Assembly: GCA_040902105.1 (NCBI GenBank)
Contig: JBBDXW010000066.1
Coordinates: 1-64,000, forward strand
DNA length: 64,000 bases
Reading direction: 5' to 3'
Source: IDS-8 sp040902105
GTDB taxonomy: Bacteria; Pseudomonadota; Gammaproteobacteria; Steroidobacterales; Woeseiaceae
The notes below the pieces were generated by a model. That model was not told the DNA's origin, did not search any database, and was given only the letters and a program-made list of their open reading frames with translations. How positions within the stretch are numbered: the first letter of the stretch is position 1; each line of letters begins with the position of its first letter. Shown in pieces: positions 45,377 through 54,070 of the stretch. The position numbers and the translations under genes were made by a program.

Positions 45377-46735
45377 ATGAGCGCCGACATTAAAAAGAAC
45401 ACGGTCTCGCAGACCTGGAATAAAGCGTTTACGCCGCCGAAGAAATGTCCGGAAGCCGCCGACGTCGTCATCATCGGCGGTGGCATCGCAGGCGTGTCGA
45501 CGGCCTGGTTCCTGGGCAAGCAAGGCATCAATGTTGCACTTTGCGAAAAAGGTCACATTGCGGGCGAACAGTCCGGCCGCAACTGGGGCTGGGTGCGTCA
45601 ACAAGGCCGCGATCTTCGCGAATTGCCCATGATGATCGAGAGCATGAACATCTGGCGCGACCTGGAAGCGGAAATCGGCGAGGACGTGGGCTTCACGCAG
45701 GGCGGCTGCCTGTTCACCGCGCGCGAACCAAAGGAACTCGACGAATACGCCGAATGGGTGAAAGCGGCGGCGCCGTACGGGCTCGACACGCGCATCATCA
45801 GCAGGCGCGAACTGGAACAGCAGTTAGGCGCGGCGGCAGCACAATGGGTTGGCGCAATGTACACCGCCAGCGACGGCCGCGCGGAACCGCACAAAGCGGC
45901 GCCGGCGATTGCCCGGGCCGCCGCCGCAAAAGGTGCGACCGTACTGACCGCCTGCGCCGTGCGCGGGATCGAGACGCAAGGCGGACGGGTATCGGCCGTC
46001 GTTACCGAGCACGGTACGATCAAAACCTCTGTCGTGTTATGCGCGGCCGGTGCCTGGTCGTCCCTGTTTTGCCGTTCGGTCGGCATTTCGGTCCCGCAGC
46101 TCAAGGTGCAAGGCAACGTTTTGCGTACCGCCCCGTCGAAGGAGATCCTGAACGGCAACCTGTTCGACTCGAAGATCGGTATTCGTCGCAGACAGGACGG
46201 CGGCTACACGGTTGCACACGGCTCCATATTGATGCACCCGATCACACCGTCGACCTTTCGCTATGCGTTCAAGTTTCTTCCGGCGCTGCGGCAGGAACTC
46301 AAAGTATTGAAGTTGTCGATTGGCAAGGAATTTTTCCGTGAGTTCAGCACGCCGTCGCACTGGGCGCTGGACGGCGTTTCACCGTTCGAAAGGACTCGCG
46401 TGTTGAGTCCCCGGCCCAGCGAAACCGTCATAGCCAAAATCAGGGTGAACCTGGCGGAAACGTTTCCGCAACTTGCGGACGTGGAGATTGCCGAGACCTG
46501 GGCGGGCATGGTGGAAACGTCTCCGGACGTCGTGCCGATTATCTGTGCAGTGGATCGCCTGCCGGGGTTCCATCTTGCAACCGGGTTTAGCGGGCACGGC
46601 TTCGGCCTTGGCCCCGGCGCGGGCAAGGCGATTGCAGGCATGCTGACCGGCAACGACTCCGGCATCGATCTCAGCCAGTTGCGGCTGGAGCGCTTCTTCG
46701 ACGGCAGCCCGATACGCCCGCAATCGACCGTCTGA
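45377..46735 (+). CDS. FAD-dependent amine/amino-acid oxidoreductase (DAO family)
   Basis: 452-residue flavoprotein. The FAD-binding GXGXXG is IIGGGIAGVSTAWFLG (about residues 32-47), and the C-terminal FSGHGFGLGPGAGKAIAG closes the DAO fold. The family oxidises D-amino acids, glycine, sarcosine and similar amines. Its stop overlaps the start of the PLP-decarboxylase gene, so the two act together, probably on an amino acid or derived amine. The exact substrate is not visible. No signal peptide. Confidence 0.85.
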   Translation: MSADIKKNTVSQTWNKAFTPPKKCPEAADVVIIGGGIAGVSTAWFLGKQGINVALCEKGHIAGEQSGRNWGWVRQQGRDLRELPMMIESMNIWRDLEAEIGEDVGFTQGGCLFTAREPKELDEYAEWVKAAAPYGLDTRIISRRELEQQLGAAAAQWVGAMYTASDGRAEPHKAAPAIARAAAAKGATVLTACAVRGIETQGGRVSAVVTEHGTIKTSVVLCAAGAWSSLFCRSVGISVPQLKVQGNVLRTAPSKEILNGNLFDSKIGIRRRQDGGYTVAHGSILMHPITPSTFRYAFKFLPALRQELKVLKLSIGKEFFREFSTPSHWALDGVSPFERTRVLSPRPSETVIAKIRVNLAETFPQLADVEIAETWAGMVETSPDVVPIICAVDRLPGFHLATGFSGHGFGLGPGAGKAIAGMLTGNDSGIDLSQLRLERFFDGSPIRPQSTV

Positions 46736-48081
46736 TGCCTTTCCGGCACGAAACCGAACTCGGGCTTCTGAAAGAAGCGCTGGACACGCTCGAGGCCGGC
46801 TTCGCCCACCTGCCGGATACGGACTCGCATTACGATCTCGAGGGTGTTGGTGCCGTATTGCGGGACGCAGCACGACGCATGCAGGACAACTATCCGTATC
46901 CGCACCCTCGCTACGCGGGGCAAATGCTGAAGCCGCCCCACCCCGCCGCGCGCCTGGCTTATGCGCTCGCGCTGTGGCTAAACCCGAACAATCACGCGCT
47001 CGACGGCGGCAGAGCCAGCTCCGCCATGGAAATGGAGTGCGTCGAGGCAATTGGCCGCATGTTCGGACTGTCGCAATCTCTGGGGCATCTTTGCGGCGGC
47101 GGAACAATGGCGAACCTGGAAGCGCTCTGGGTCGCCGGGCGTTTGCAGCCGCAGCGCAAGGTCGTGGCCTCGGAACAGGCGCATTACACGCATGGCCGCA
47201 TCAGCGACGTCCTGCAGCTGGATTTCGAATCGATTCCGGCCACGGCCGCGGGACGCATGGACATCGAGTCGTTGCGTGCCCGATTGCGGACGAGCGACGT
47301 CGGCACTGTGGTCGCGACGATGGGAACGACCGGTGTCGGCGCCGTGGACTCGCTCGCCGAAATCCTGGAACTACGCGAGAAACATAACTTTCGCGTGCAT
47401 GTCGATGCCGCCTACGGCGGCTATTTCAAAATTGCGTCGGGCCTCGGTGAGGAGGCGCGGCGGCACTTCGAGCGGATCGCGGAAGCCGATTCCATCGTCA
47501 TCGATCCGCACAAGCACGGATTGCAGCCTTATGGCTGCGGCTGTGTTCTGTTTCGCGATCCGCAGGTCGGGACGTTGTACAAGCACGATTCCCGCTATAC
47601 CTACTTTACGTCGGCGGAGCTTCATCTGGGCGAGATAAGCCTCGAATGTTCACGTCCCGGCGCGGCAGCGGTCGCCTTATGGGCGACACAGCAGCTGTTA
47701 CCGATGGAACGCGGCGGAGCATTCGCCGACGACCTCGACCGTTCATTGCAAGCCGCACGAAAACTCTGGAACTACGTTGCCGAAAGCCGCAGTTACGTGG
47801 CGTTGATGGAACCCGAACTCGACGTTGTCGTCTATGCCGTGAACGCCCCTGATGCAGCGACCGCAAGTCAACGGGCGAGAGAAGTTTTCGACCGCGCGGC
47901 GGAACGGAACCTGCACCTGGCGCTGATAGACCTGCCTGCCGCCATCGTCAGTCGTTTCTGGCCGGACCTCGAAGCGAATCGCAACACCGTGACGTGCCTG
48001 CGCTCCTGCCTCATGAAGCCCGAGCACCTGGACTGGGTCGACGACATCTGCGCGATCCTCGACACCTGCGGGCATTACTGA
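46735..48081 (+). CDS. Pyridoxal-phosphate-dependent decarboxylase (group II)
   Basis: 448-residue PLP enzyme of the aromatic-L-amino-acid/glutamate decarboxylase superfamily. GHLCGGGTMANLEALW binds the PLP phosphate; VHVDAAYGG gives the Asp; IDPHKHGLQPYGCG holds the Schiff-base Lys. The start ATG shares one base with the stop of the FAD oxidoreductase. The product amine may be the substrate of the oxidoreductase, or the two work in order in one amino-acid pathway. Substrate identity is unknown. Confidence 0.87.
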   Translation: MPFRHETELGLLKEALDTLEAGFAHLPDTDSHYDLEGVGAVLRDAARRMQDNYPYPHPRYAGQMLKPPHPAARLAYALALWLNPNNHALDGGRASSAMEMECVEAIGRMFGLSQSLGHLCGGGTMANLEALWVAGRLQPQRKVVASEQAHYTHGRISDVLQLDFESIPATAAGRMDIESLRARLRTSDVGTVVATMGTTGVGAVDSLAEILELREKHNFRVHVDAAYGGYFKIASGLGEEARRHFERIAEADSIVIDPHKHGLQPYGCGCVLFRDPQVGTLYKHDSRYTYFTSAELHLGEISLECSRPGAAAVALWATQQLLPMERGGAFADDLDRSLQAARKLWNYVAESRSYVALMEPELDVVVYAVNAPDAATASQRAREVFDRAAERNLHLALIDLPAAIVSRFWPDLEANRNTVTCLRSCLMKPEHLDWVDDICAILDTCGHY

Positions 48082-48202
48082 TTATTTCATTCCCGAATTA
48101 TGGCGTGACGGCTGTCACATTTCGGCGGATTTGTCGCTGCTAGAATCTGTGCCCGCATCGGGTTGAACCTCTGCGCCCGAAATCGCAGGAAGAGGCGCAT
48201 CA

Positions 48203-48436
48203 ATGGCCAACCATCACACGCACGAGACCGACGTACACGATCTGTCGCTCAGCGTCATTCACGCGCTCGCGATGATGGACGTCAAGGTTCTGTCGTATAT
48301 GCAGCTTCGACGCCTTTATGCCGCCCTGACTCACGCGCTCGACGACGTTGGACAGGAAACCTTACGCCGCACGGACGGCGGCCTTTCCGGCGATACGGTC
48401 GATCTGCCGCGGCCCAACATCAGTAACAAGCTGTAG
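48203..48436 (+). CDS. Small hypothetical protein
   Basis: 77-residue protein, His-rich at the N-terminus (MANHHTHETDVHDL), with a central helix (ALAMMDVKVLSYMQLRRLYAALTHALDDVG). ATG 48203 has AGGAAGAGG upstream. No recognised domain. The His start could bind metal, which is speculative. Confidence 0.55.
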   Translation: MANHHTHETDVHDLSLSVIHALAMMDVKVLSYMQLRRLYAALTHALDDVGQETLRRTDGGLSGDTVDLPRPNISNKL

Positions 48437-48447
48437 AAACGGCGCGA

Positions 48448-49431
48448 CTATTGAAGCTGCTGTTCGATGACGATTTCGACCGGAGCGGTGCCGGGACGCG
48501 AAATCGTATGTTCGCCGTACCAGTCTCCGGGCTGAGCGATCGGTTCGCCCGACACGGACACGCGCGCAACGATTTCCAGCCGATCGAACGCCGACAACAG
48601 GCGGCCGGGTATCATCGCGTCGGCGTCGCTTAACGATACCAGCGCCGGCAACTCGGACACGGTACGCCGTACCGCGGCGATCGGCGGCGAAGGCGCGGCC
48701 GGATCCCTCGCAACGATATACACGACGGCGTTCGCCGCCACTGCGGCTGCCGCACGCGGCCCGAGAGAGACATTGACGGCGACGACCTGCCCCGTCTCGG
48801 CGGCTTCAGCCTGCGCGGCGGGTTTCGGCTCGCCACGCCACTCCGCGACGCGCGTGCGCAGTATGTCCTCGATCTCCGGCGGAGGTGACGATGCCAGTAG
48901 CGCTTCCCAGCGATCAGCGGCCAACGCACGGTTGCCTCGTTCGATCGCAATGATACCTCCGTAAAAAAGCGCTTTCGGATTACCGGGTTCTACGGCGAGT
49001 GCCGATTCGAAAAGCTGCCCTGTGCGGATGGAACGGGCGCTTCCTTCATTGATCAGCATTGCTTCGCCGAGTGCCGCGAGTGCCTGCGCGCTCGCCGGCG
49101 TTTCCAGCGCGACCGCGCGCTCGAACGCCGCGACCGCTTTCGGATAGTTCTGCAATTGCACGTAGGAACGTCCAAGCATCATCCAGCCGTCGATGTCCTC
49201 GGGATTCTCCTGCAGGCGCCGGTCGAGCGCCGCGACCATCTCTTCGACGCTTGCGACCGGTGCCGGCGGCACCGGTGTGCCGATGGCGGAGTAAACGATC
49301 GCGGAGACGCCGAGCACGATGACAACGGATGCCGCCACACTGGGAGTCAAGCGTTTCTCCGTGCGATACATCGGCCACATCACGATGAGGGCAGCCGCAA
49401 GCAGCATGAGGCCGAGCAGGAACCAGATCAT
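48448..49431 (-). CDS. ccmI: Cytochrome c biogenesis protein CcmI, TPR domain
   Basis: 327-residue inner-membrane chaperone of system I cytochrome c maturation. Two N-terminal membrane helices (about residues 3-20 and 34-52), then TPR repeats (about residues 60-195, DGWMMLGRSYVQLQNYPKAVAAFERA), and a C-terminal CcmI domain. It holds apocytochrome c for the CcmFH ligation complex. It is the last gene of the minus-strand ccmA-B-C-D-E-F-G-H-I operon and overlaps ccmH by 4 bases. Confidence 0.92.
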   Translation of the reverse strand: MIWFLLGLMLLAAALIVMWPMYRTEKRLTPSVAASVVIVLGVSAIVYSAIGTPVPPAPVASVEEMVAALDRRLQENPEDIDGWMMLGRSYVQLQNYPKAVAAFERAVALETPASAQALAALGEAMLINEGSARSIRTGQLFESALAVEPGNPKALFYGGIIAIERGNRALAADRWEALLASSPPPEIEDILRTRVAEWRGEPKPAAQAEAAETGQVVAVNVSLGPRAAAAVAANAVVYIVARDPAAPSPPIAAVRRTVSELPALVSLSDADAMIPGRLLSAFDRLEIVARVSVSGEPIAQPGDWYGEHTISRPGTAPVEIVIEQQLQ

Positions 49432-50198
49432 GAGCGATTCGCGGTCCGCACTTTCACGCCATCGTCCGCATCATCGTCCGCGTCGTCGATCGGCTGCGCC
49501 ATGCGGTCGCGCACGACCTTTACCGCGACCACGGCGCCTGTGCCAAGCAGCAATAACGGCGCCAGCCAAAGCAGCATCGTCGTGCCGCTCATGCGCGGAC
49601 GATAGAGCGCAAACTCCCCGTAACGCTGCACCAGGAAGTCATAAATCTCGGCGTCGGACTTGCCTTCAGTGAGCATGCGCCGGATCTCGCGGCGCAGATC
49701 GACGGCGAGAAAGGCGTTCGAGTCCTTGAGGCTCTCGTTCTGGCACTGCAGGCAGCGCACTTCCGAGATGATTTCCTCGTAACGCGCCTGCAATTGCGGA
49801 TCGTCGAACGCCCTGCCGGCGTCGATCGCCAAGGCGAACGGCGCGATCAGGAGCAGGAGTACCGATACCAGGGAAGCTCTGCATACGTCCCGACAGGGGC
49901 GCTGTAGGAGCCCGCCATTGCGGGCGACCACCGCCGACGCTGATGGCTGCGCGGATCGCCCGCAATGGCGGGCTCCTACAGTGCTTGAGTCAGGGCTTGT
50001 GCAGAGGCTCCCTAGTGCACCCCGTCGCAAATAATCGACCATTCTCGCGGCCCCTTTTTCGCGCCGGGCGGCGTTGCGGCTCCTCGCAATAGCGGTGCTA
50101 TTACTCGTCGCCGCGCCTTGCCAGCCACCCTTGCCAGTCATCAGGGTCGCTCGCGAGAACGGTCGATTATTTACGACGGGGTACACTAGCCTGCGCAT
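49428..50198 (-). CDS. ccmH: Cytochrome c biogenesis protein CcmH, 5' end interrupted by repeats
   Basis: 256-residue open frame; only residues about 110-256 are CcmH. That part has a signal segment (SLVSVLLLLIAPFALA), the haem-ligation LRCXXCQ site as VRCLQCQNESLKDSNAFLAVDLR and a C-terminal membrane helix (LLWLAPLLLLGTGAVVAV). The ATG at 50198 directly follows the ccmG stop, the normal position for ccmH, but about 110 residues of the reading come from a MITE-like element and a REP doublet inserted in frame. The signal peptide is therefore internal, and either it still works or translation begins downstream at a non-ATG codon. Normal CcmH is about 140-160 residues. Confidence 0.85.
   Translation of the reverse strand: MRRLVYPVVNNRPFSRATLMTGKGGWQGAATSNSTAIARSRNAARREKGAARMVDYLRRGALGSLCTSPDSSTVGARHCGRSAQPSASAVVARNGGLLQRPCRDVCRASLVSVLLLLIAPFALAIDAGRAFDDPQLQARYEEIISEVRCLQCQNESLKDSNAFLAVDLRREIRRMLTEGKSDAEIYDFLVQRYGEFALYRPRMSGTTMLLWLAPLLLLGTGAVVAVKVVRDRMAQPIDDADDDADDGVKVRTANRS
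49902..49981. repeat. REP-like palindromic doublet, copy 2, inside ccmH
   Basis: Two perfect 26-base arms: CTGTAGGAGCCCGCCATTGC at the left and its complement at the right end, separated by 28 bases. It lies just upstream of the CcmH signal-peptide codons and inside the open ccmH frame. It is the same family as copies at 7442-7507 and 56933-56994. Confidence 0.9.
50012..50189. mobile_element. MITE-like element, 178 bp with 38-bp terminal inverted repeats
   Basis: Inverted repeats at 50012-50049 and 50152-50189 match at 35 of 38 bases, start with CTAGTG and end with CGCG. The outer CTAG on both ends can be read as a 4-base target duplication, as made by IS5-type transposases (YTAR). The 102-base centre has no transposase. 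Net insertion would be 174 bases, a multiple of three, so the ccmH frame is preserved. Confidence 0.75.
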
Positions 50199-50729
50199 TC
50201 AGTCACCGCGTGCCGCATTGATCCTGGGCAGAAAATCCTGTTGCCAGATTTCTTCCGTCAGCGGACTGAGATGCTTGTGCAGCACAGTGCCGTCCGGGCC
50301 GATCAAAAAAGTCTCAGGTGCACCGTATACGCCCCAGTCGATCCCGACTGTGCCGTCGGCATCGTACGCGGATGCAACATAAGGATTTCCAAGTTGCTCG
50401 AGCCATCCGAGCGCCGCTTCGCGGTCATCGCGCCAGTTGAGGCCGTAGATCGGAACTTCGTTTCGCCCGGCCAGCGTCAACAGGAAGTCGTGTTCGTGTC
50501 GACAGCCCACGCACCAGGTTGCCCAGACATTGACGAGAGCGAACTGCCCGGCGTAGTCGCTGCTGCTGACGGTGACCTGCGGATCCTGGACGCTCGGCAA
50601 CTCGAACTCCGGCGCCGGCTTATTGAGCAGGGGCGACGGAAGTTCCGACGGGTCGCGCATGAGCCCGAACAGGAAGATCGGCAGCATGATAACCAGCGCG
50701 GCAATCGGCAGCACATAGCGAAGCTTCAT
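50199..50729 (-). CDS. ccmG: Thiol:disulfide interchange protein CcmG (DsbE)
   Basis: 176-residue membrane-anchored thioredoxin-like protein that keeps apocytochrome c Cys reduced before haem attachment. One N-terminal membrane segment (residues about 5-25) is followed by a thioredoxin fold with the active site WATWCVGCRHEHDFL (WCxxC) and the GVYGAPETFLIGPDG loop with cis-Pro. Start ATG 50729 overlaps ccmF by 4 bases. Confidence 0.94.
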   Translation of the reverse strand: MKLRYVLPIAALVIMLPIFLFGLMRDPSELPSPLLNKPAPEFELPSVQDPQVTVSSSDYAGQFALVNVWATWCVGCRHEHDFLLTLAGRNEVPIYGLNWRDDREAALGWLEQLGNPYVASAYDADGTVGIDWGVYGAPETFLIGPDGTVLHKHLSPLTEEIWQQDFLPRINAARGD

Positions 50730-52687
50730 GCCCGCTTCTCCGCAGCCGCACGCGTCCGTTCCCTGGCAACCGCATTGACCCGGTAACGCCGGTCGCTCGC
50801 CGCGATCAGGCCGCCCATGGCCATGATCAACGCGCCAAACCATATGAAGCCAATCATCGGCCGGTATTGCAGCCGCACGCTCCAGGCACCGTCGCCGAGA
50901 GGGTCGCCCAGCGCCACGAACAGGTCGCGGTGCCACGTGGAATCGATGCCGGCCTCGGTCATTGGATTTTGTTGCACGAGGTAGGTCCGCTTCTGTGGCC
51001 GCAGCACGGCCGCAAATTCTCCGTTCCTGCGAACCTCGACCTCGCCTTCCAGTGCGCGGTAATTCGGACCCTGAACGTTGCTCAGGTCGCGCAGCTCGAA
51101 TTCGTAACCGGCAACGTCGACTGTTTCACCGGGCGCCATGCGCAGATCGGCCTCGACGCTGAATGCCGAAACGACGGTGACGCCGAAGACGAACAGTCCG
51201 ACGCCCATATGCGCGACCGACATGCCCAGCACGCCCCGGGTCATGCCCGGCGATCCGGGCGCACGACGCCAGGCGCGTAGCGGATGAATCAGCGACGTAG
51301 CGACGATCCACAGCGCGGCGATCGTACCGACCGTAACCAGAATTCCGGAACGTCCGTAGACAAACGCAGGAATCGCAGCACCACCGACGATTGCAATGAC
51401 TGCCGGCCATTTCAACAACCTCAGCAGCGCGGACGCGGGCTGAGTCCGCCATGCGCTGTGCATTCCGACGCCGACCAGAAAAATGAGCGGCAGCATCGGA
51501 ATCGCAAAGGCGATTTCGAACCACGGGGGGCCGACGGAAATTTTGCCGCCGGTCATTACTTCGATGACTAGCGGTGACAGCGTGCCGAGCAGTATCAAGG
51601 TCGCCGCGATGACCAGCAATACGTTGTTGAGAAGAAGCAAGGTTTCTCTCGACAACGGCCGGAAGCCGGCGCTCGAATCCAGTGCGGGTGCACGCCAGGC
51701 ATACAGCGTGAGCGCGCCGCCGATGACGATGCCGAGAAAGATCAGTATGAACAGGCCCCTCGCGGGGTCGGTCGCGAATGCATGCACGGACACCAGGATT
51801 CCCGAACGCACCAGGAACGTGCCGAGAAGGGAGAGCGAGAACGCAGAGATCGCCAGCAGCAAGGTCCAGCTCTTGAACAGCCCGCGTTTTTCGGTCACGG
51901 CAAGGGAATGAATCAATGCGGTCCCGACCAGCCACGGCATGAACGAGGCGTTTTCCACCGGATCCCAGAACCACCAGCCGCCCCAGCCGAGTTCGTAGTA
52001 CGCCCACCAGCTTCCCAGCGCGATGCCGACGGTCAGGAAAAGCCACGCCCAGGTGGTCCAGGGGCGCGTCCAGCGCGCCCATTCCCTGTCCAGCCGGCCG
52101 CTCAGCATGGCGGCAACGGCGAATGCGAACGCGACCGAGAAACCGACGTAGCCCGTATAAAGTATGGGCGGGTGAATCGCGAGCCCCGGGTCCTGCAGCA
52201 GCGGATTGAGATCGGCTCCATCGGGCGGCGCCGGAAAGATGCGTTCGAAAGGATTGGAGGTCAGCAGTGTGAACAACAGGAAACCGCAGCTCAAGATCCC
52301 GAGGATGCCAATGACTCGCGCCGCGAACGGCTCGGTCAGATCCTGGCTGAAGCGCCCGACCGCGACGGTCCAGGCAGCCATAAGCAGAATCCACAGCAGC
52401 AGCGAACCTTCGTGCGCGCCCCAGATCGCCGAGAACTTGTAAACGTCCGGCAGCGCCAGTTGCGAGTTGTTGGCGACGTAGAGAACCGAGAAATCACTGG
52501 TGAGAAACGCATGGGCGAGACATGCGAAGGCGATGAGGACGAATACGAACTGACCGAGCGCGGCAGGACGCGCCACCGCCATTTGGGCCGCATCGTTCCG
52601 ATAGGCGCCGGCAAGGGGCAAAACCGCCTGACAAATCGCCAGCGACAGCGCGAGGATCAGCGCGAAATGGCCGAGCTCCGGAATCAT
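50726..52687 (-). CDS. ccmF: Cytochrome c haem lyase subunit CcmF
   Basis: 653-residue polytopic inner-membrane protein that ligates haem to apocytochrome c with CcmH. The tryptophan-rich WWAYYELGWGGWWFWDPVEN signature (haem-handling WWD domain) is present, along with four or more conserved His in membrane helices. It has about 15 predicted helices. Length is typical. Start overlaps ccmE end by 4 bases. Confidence 0.96.
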   Translation of the reverse strand: MIPELGHFALILALSLAICQAVLPLAGAYRNDAAQMAVARPAALGQFVFVLIAFACLAHAFLTSDFSVLYVANNSQLALPDVYKFSAIWGAHEGSLLLWILLMAAWTVAVGRFSQDLTEPFAARVIGILGILSCGFLLFTLLTSNPFERIFPAPPDGADLNPLLQDPGLAIHPPILYTGYVGFSVAFAFAVAAMLSGRLDREWARWTRPWTTWAWLFLTVGIALGSWWAYYELGWGGWWFWDPVENASFMPWLVGTALIHSLAVTEKRGLFKSWTLLLAISAFSLSLLGTFLVRSGILVSVHAFATDPARGLFILIFLGIVIGGALTLYAWRAPALDSSAGFRPLSRETLLLLNNVLLVIAATLILLGTLSPLVIEVMTGGKISVGPPWFEIAFAIPMLPLIFLVGVGMHSAWRTQPASALLRLLKWPAVIAIVGGAAIPAFVYGRSGILVTVGTIAALWIVATSLIHPLRAWRRAPGSPGMTRGVLGMSVAHMGVGLFVFGVTVVSAFSVEADLRMAPGETVDVAGYEFELRDLSNVQGPNYRALEGEVEVRRNGEFAAVLRPQKRTYLVQQNPMTEAGIDSTWHRDLFVALGDPLGDGAWSVRLQYRPMIGFIWFGALIMAMGGLIAASDRRYRVNAVARERTRAAAEKRA

Positions 52688-53145
52688 TTTTCGCCCCCGG
52701 CGGCCGCGGCGGCGGCCTTCGCCGCTGCATGCCTGGCCAGGGAATCTGCGACTTCGGGCGGCATGTAGTTTTCGTCGTGTTTCGCGAGCACCGTATCGGC
52801 CACGAAGCGGCCGTTCGCGTCCAGGCGACCGTGCGCGATGATGCCCTGCCCCTCGCGGAAAAGATCCGGCAGTACCCCGCTGTAAACAATGGGCAGCTCG
52901 TTCATCATGTCGGTCAACGTGAATTCGATGTCGAGTTCGCCATGCGTGCGCTTGACGCTGTTCTCGACCACCAGCCCGCCAACCCGGAAATTGCGATCAG
53001 CAGGGACGTTGCCGGCAACGACCTCGGAAATCTCGACGTAGAACATCAAGTTTTTCTGGAAAGCCCTGAGCGTCAGCCCGGTGGCAATAAGCAGCCCCGC
53101 CGCGGCCAGCCCGACCGCGAGCATGCGTTGCTGTCTTGGTTTCAT
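52684..53145 (-). CDS. ccmE: Haem chaperone CcmE
   Basis: 153-residue membrane-anchored haem chaperone. The covalent haem His lies in LAKHDENYMPPEV near residue 128. One N-terminal membrane segment (about residues 8-28) anchors it in the inner membrane, and the OB-fold region (FRVGGLVVENSVKR) is complete. Ala-rich C-terminal tail. Coupled to ccmD (overlap of 4 bases). Confidence 0.95.
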   Translation of the reverse strand: MKPRQQRMLAVGLAAAGLLIATGLTLRAFQKNLMFYVEISEVVAGNVPADRNFRVGGLVVENSVKRTHGELDIEFTLTDMMNELPIVYSGVLPDLFREGQGIIAHGRLDANGRFVADTVLAKHDENYMPPEVADSLARHAAAKAAAAAAGGEK

Positions 53146-53306
53146 TCGTGTTTCTCCACGGTCGCTTTCTGACGCGTGCGCAGTTCGCCGAGAACCCTGC
53201 GTTGGCGACGCCTGCCCTGCGCGACACAAAGGATCAGAACGCCGAAGGTAAGGGCGTAGGCCGTCCACACGTAAGCACCGTACCCACCCATAGACAAGAG
53301 CTCCAT
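53142..53306 (-). CDS. ccmD: Haem exporter protein CcmD
   Basis: 54-residue single-helix protein that helps release holo-CcmE from the CcmABC complex. The sequence MELLSMGGYGAYVWTAYALT is typical, with a membrane helix at residues about 9-29 and a basic RRRQRR tail. It starts at the stop of ccmC. A longer upstream reading is rejected because ccmD always begins near this motif. Confidence 0.9.
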   Translation of the reverse strand: MELLSMGGYGAYVWTAYALTFGVLILCVAQGRRRQRRVLGELRTRQKATVEKHE

Positions 53307-54070
53307 CAGGCGGTTTCCTCGAAATTGACCAGTTTCTGCACCCACCTCGAACGCCGTTCGCGGATCAGCACTTCCGTGCGCACGCGAGCGAGCAGCAGCG
53401 CGCCGAACAGCAGCGAAAAACCGAGGATCATCGCCAGCAGCGGCCACAGCATCGCGGCTTCGATGGCAGGCCCTCCTTCCCGCACAAGTGTCGGCCCCTG
53501 ATGCAGCGAACTCCACCATTCGACCGAGAAATGGATGATCGGCAGGTTGACGGCGCCGACCAGTGCGAGCACGGCGCCTGCGCGGTCCGCCTTTGCGGTG
53601 TCGTCAATTGCCGCCCTCAGGGCCATATAGCCGAAATAAAGGAACAGCAGGACCAGCTCGGAGGTCAGGCGTGGATCGCCCCACTCCCACCACGTGCCCC
53701 ACATGGGCCGCCCCCAGATCGATCCCGTAAGCAGGGCGAGGAAGGTGAACCAGGCGCCGAGAGGCGCCGCCCCGGCGGCCACGGCGTGAGCGAGCTTCAT
53801 GCGCCAGATCAGGCCGATGGCGGCCGAAACCGCCATGACCGCGTACGCCGACATCGACAGGTAGGCGGACGGCACGTGTACGTAGATGATGCGGAATGCG
53901 TCGCCCTGCTGGTAGTCCGGCGGCGCAAAGAACAGTCCGGCGATCGTGCCGTAGGCAATCAACAACATCCCCGATGTTGCGAGCCACGGGATCATTTTTG
54001 CCGCGAGCTGGTAAAAGTAAGGCGGCGACGAGAGTTTATGCAGGAAGGTCCACATTCCGAAGGCCATCAT
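53306..54070 (-). CDS. ccmC: Haem exporter protein CcmC
   Basis: 254-residue polytopic membrane protein that presents haem to CcmE. The WWD haem motif is WGTWWEWGDPRLTSELVLLF (about residues 113-132), flanked by two conserved His-containing helices (YVHVPSAY; IIHFSVEWWSSLH). About six helices. ATG 54070 or the adjacent ATG 54067 could start it; both overlap the ccmB stop. Confidence 0.94.
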   Translation of the reverse strand: MMAFGMWTFLHKLSSPPYFYQLAAKMIPWLATSGMLLIAYGTIAGLFFAPPDYQQGDAFRIIYVHVPSAYLSMSAYAVMAVSAAIGLIWRMKLAHAVAAGAAPLGAWFTFLALLTGSIWGRPMWGTWWEWGDPRLTSELVLLFLYFGYMALRAAIDDTAKADRAGAVLALVGAVNLPIIHFSVEWWSSLHQGPTLVREGGPAIEAAMLWPLLAMILGFSLLFGALLLARVRTEVLIRERRSRWVQKLVNFEETA

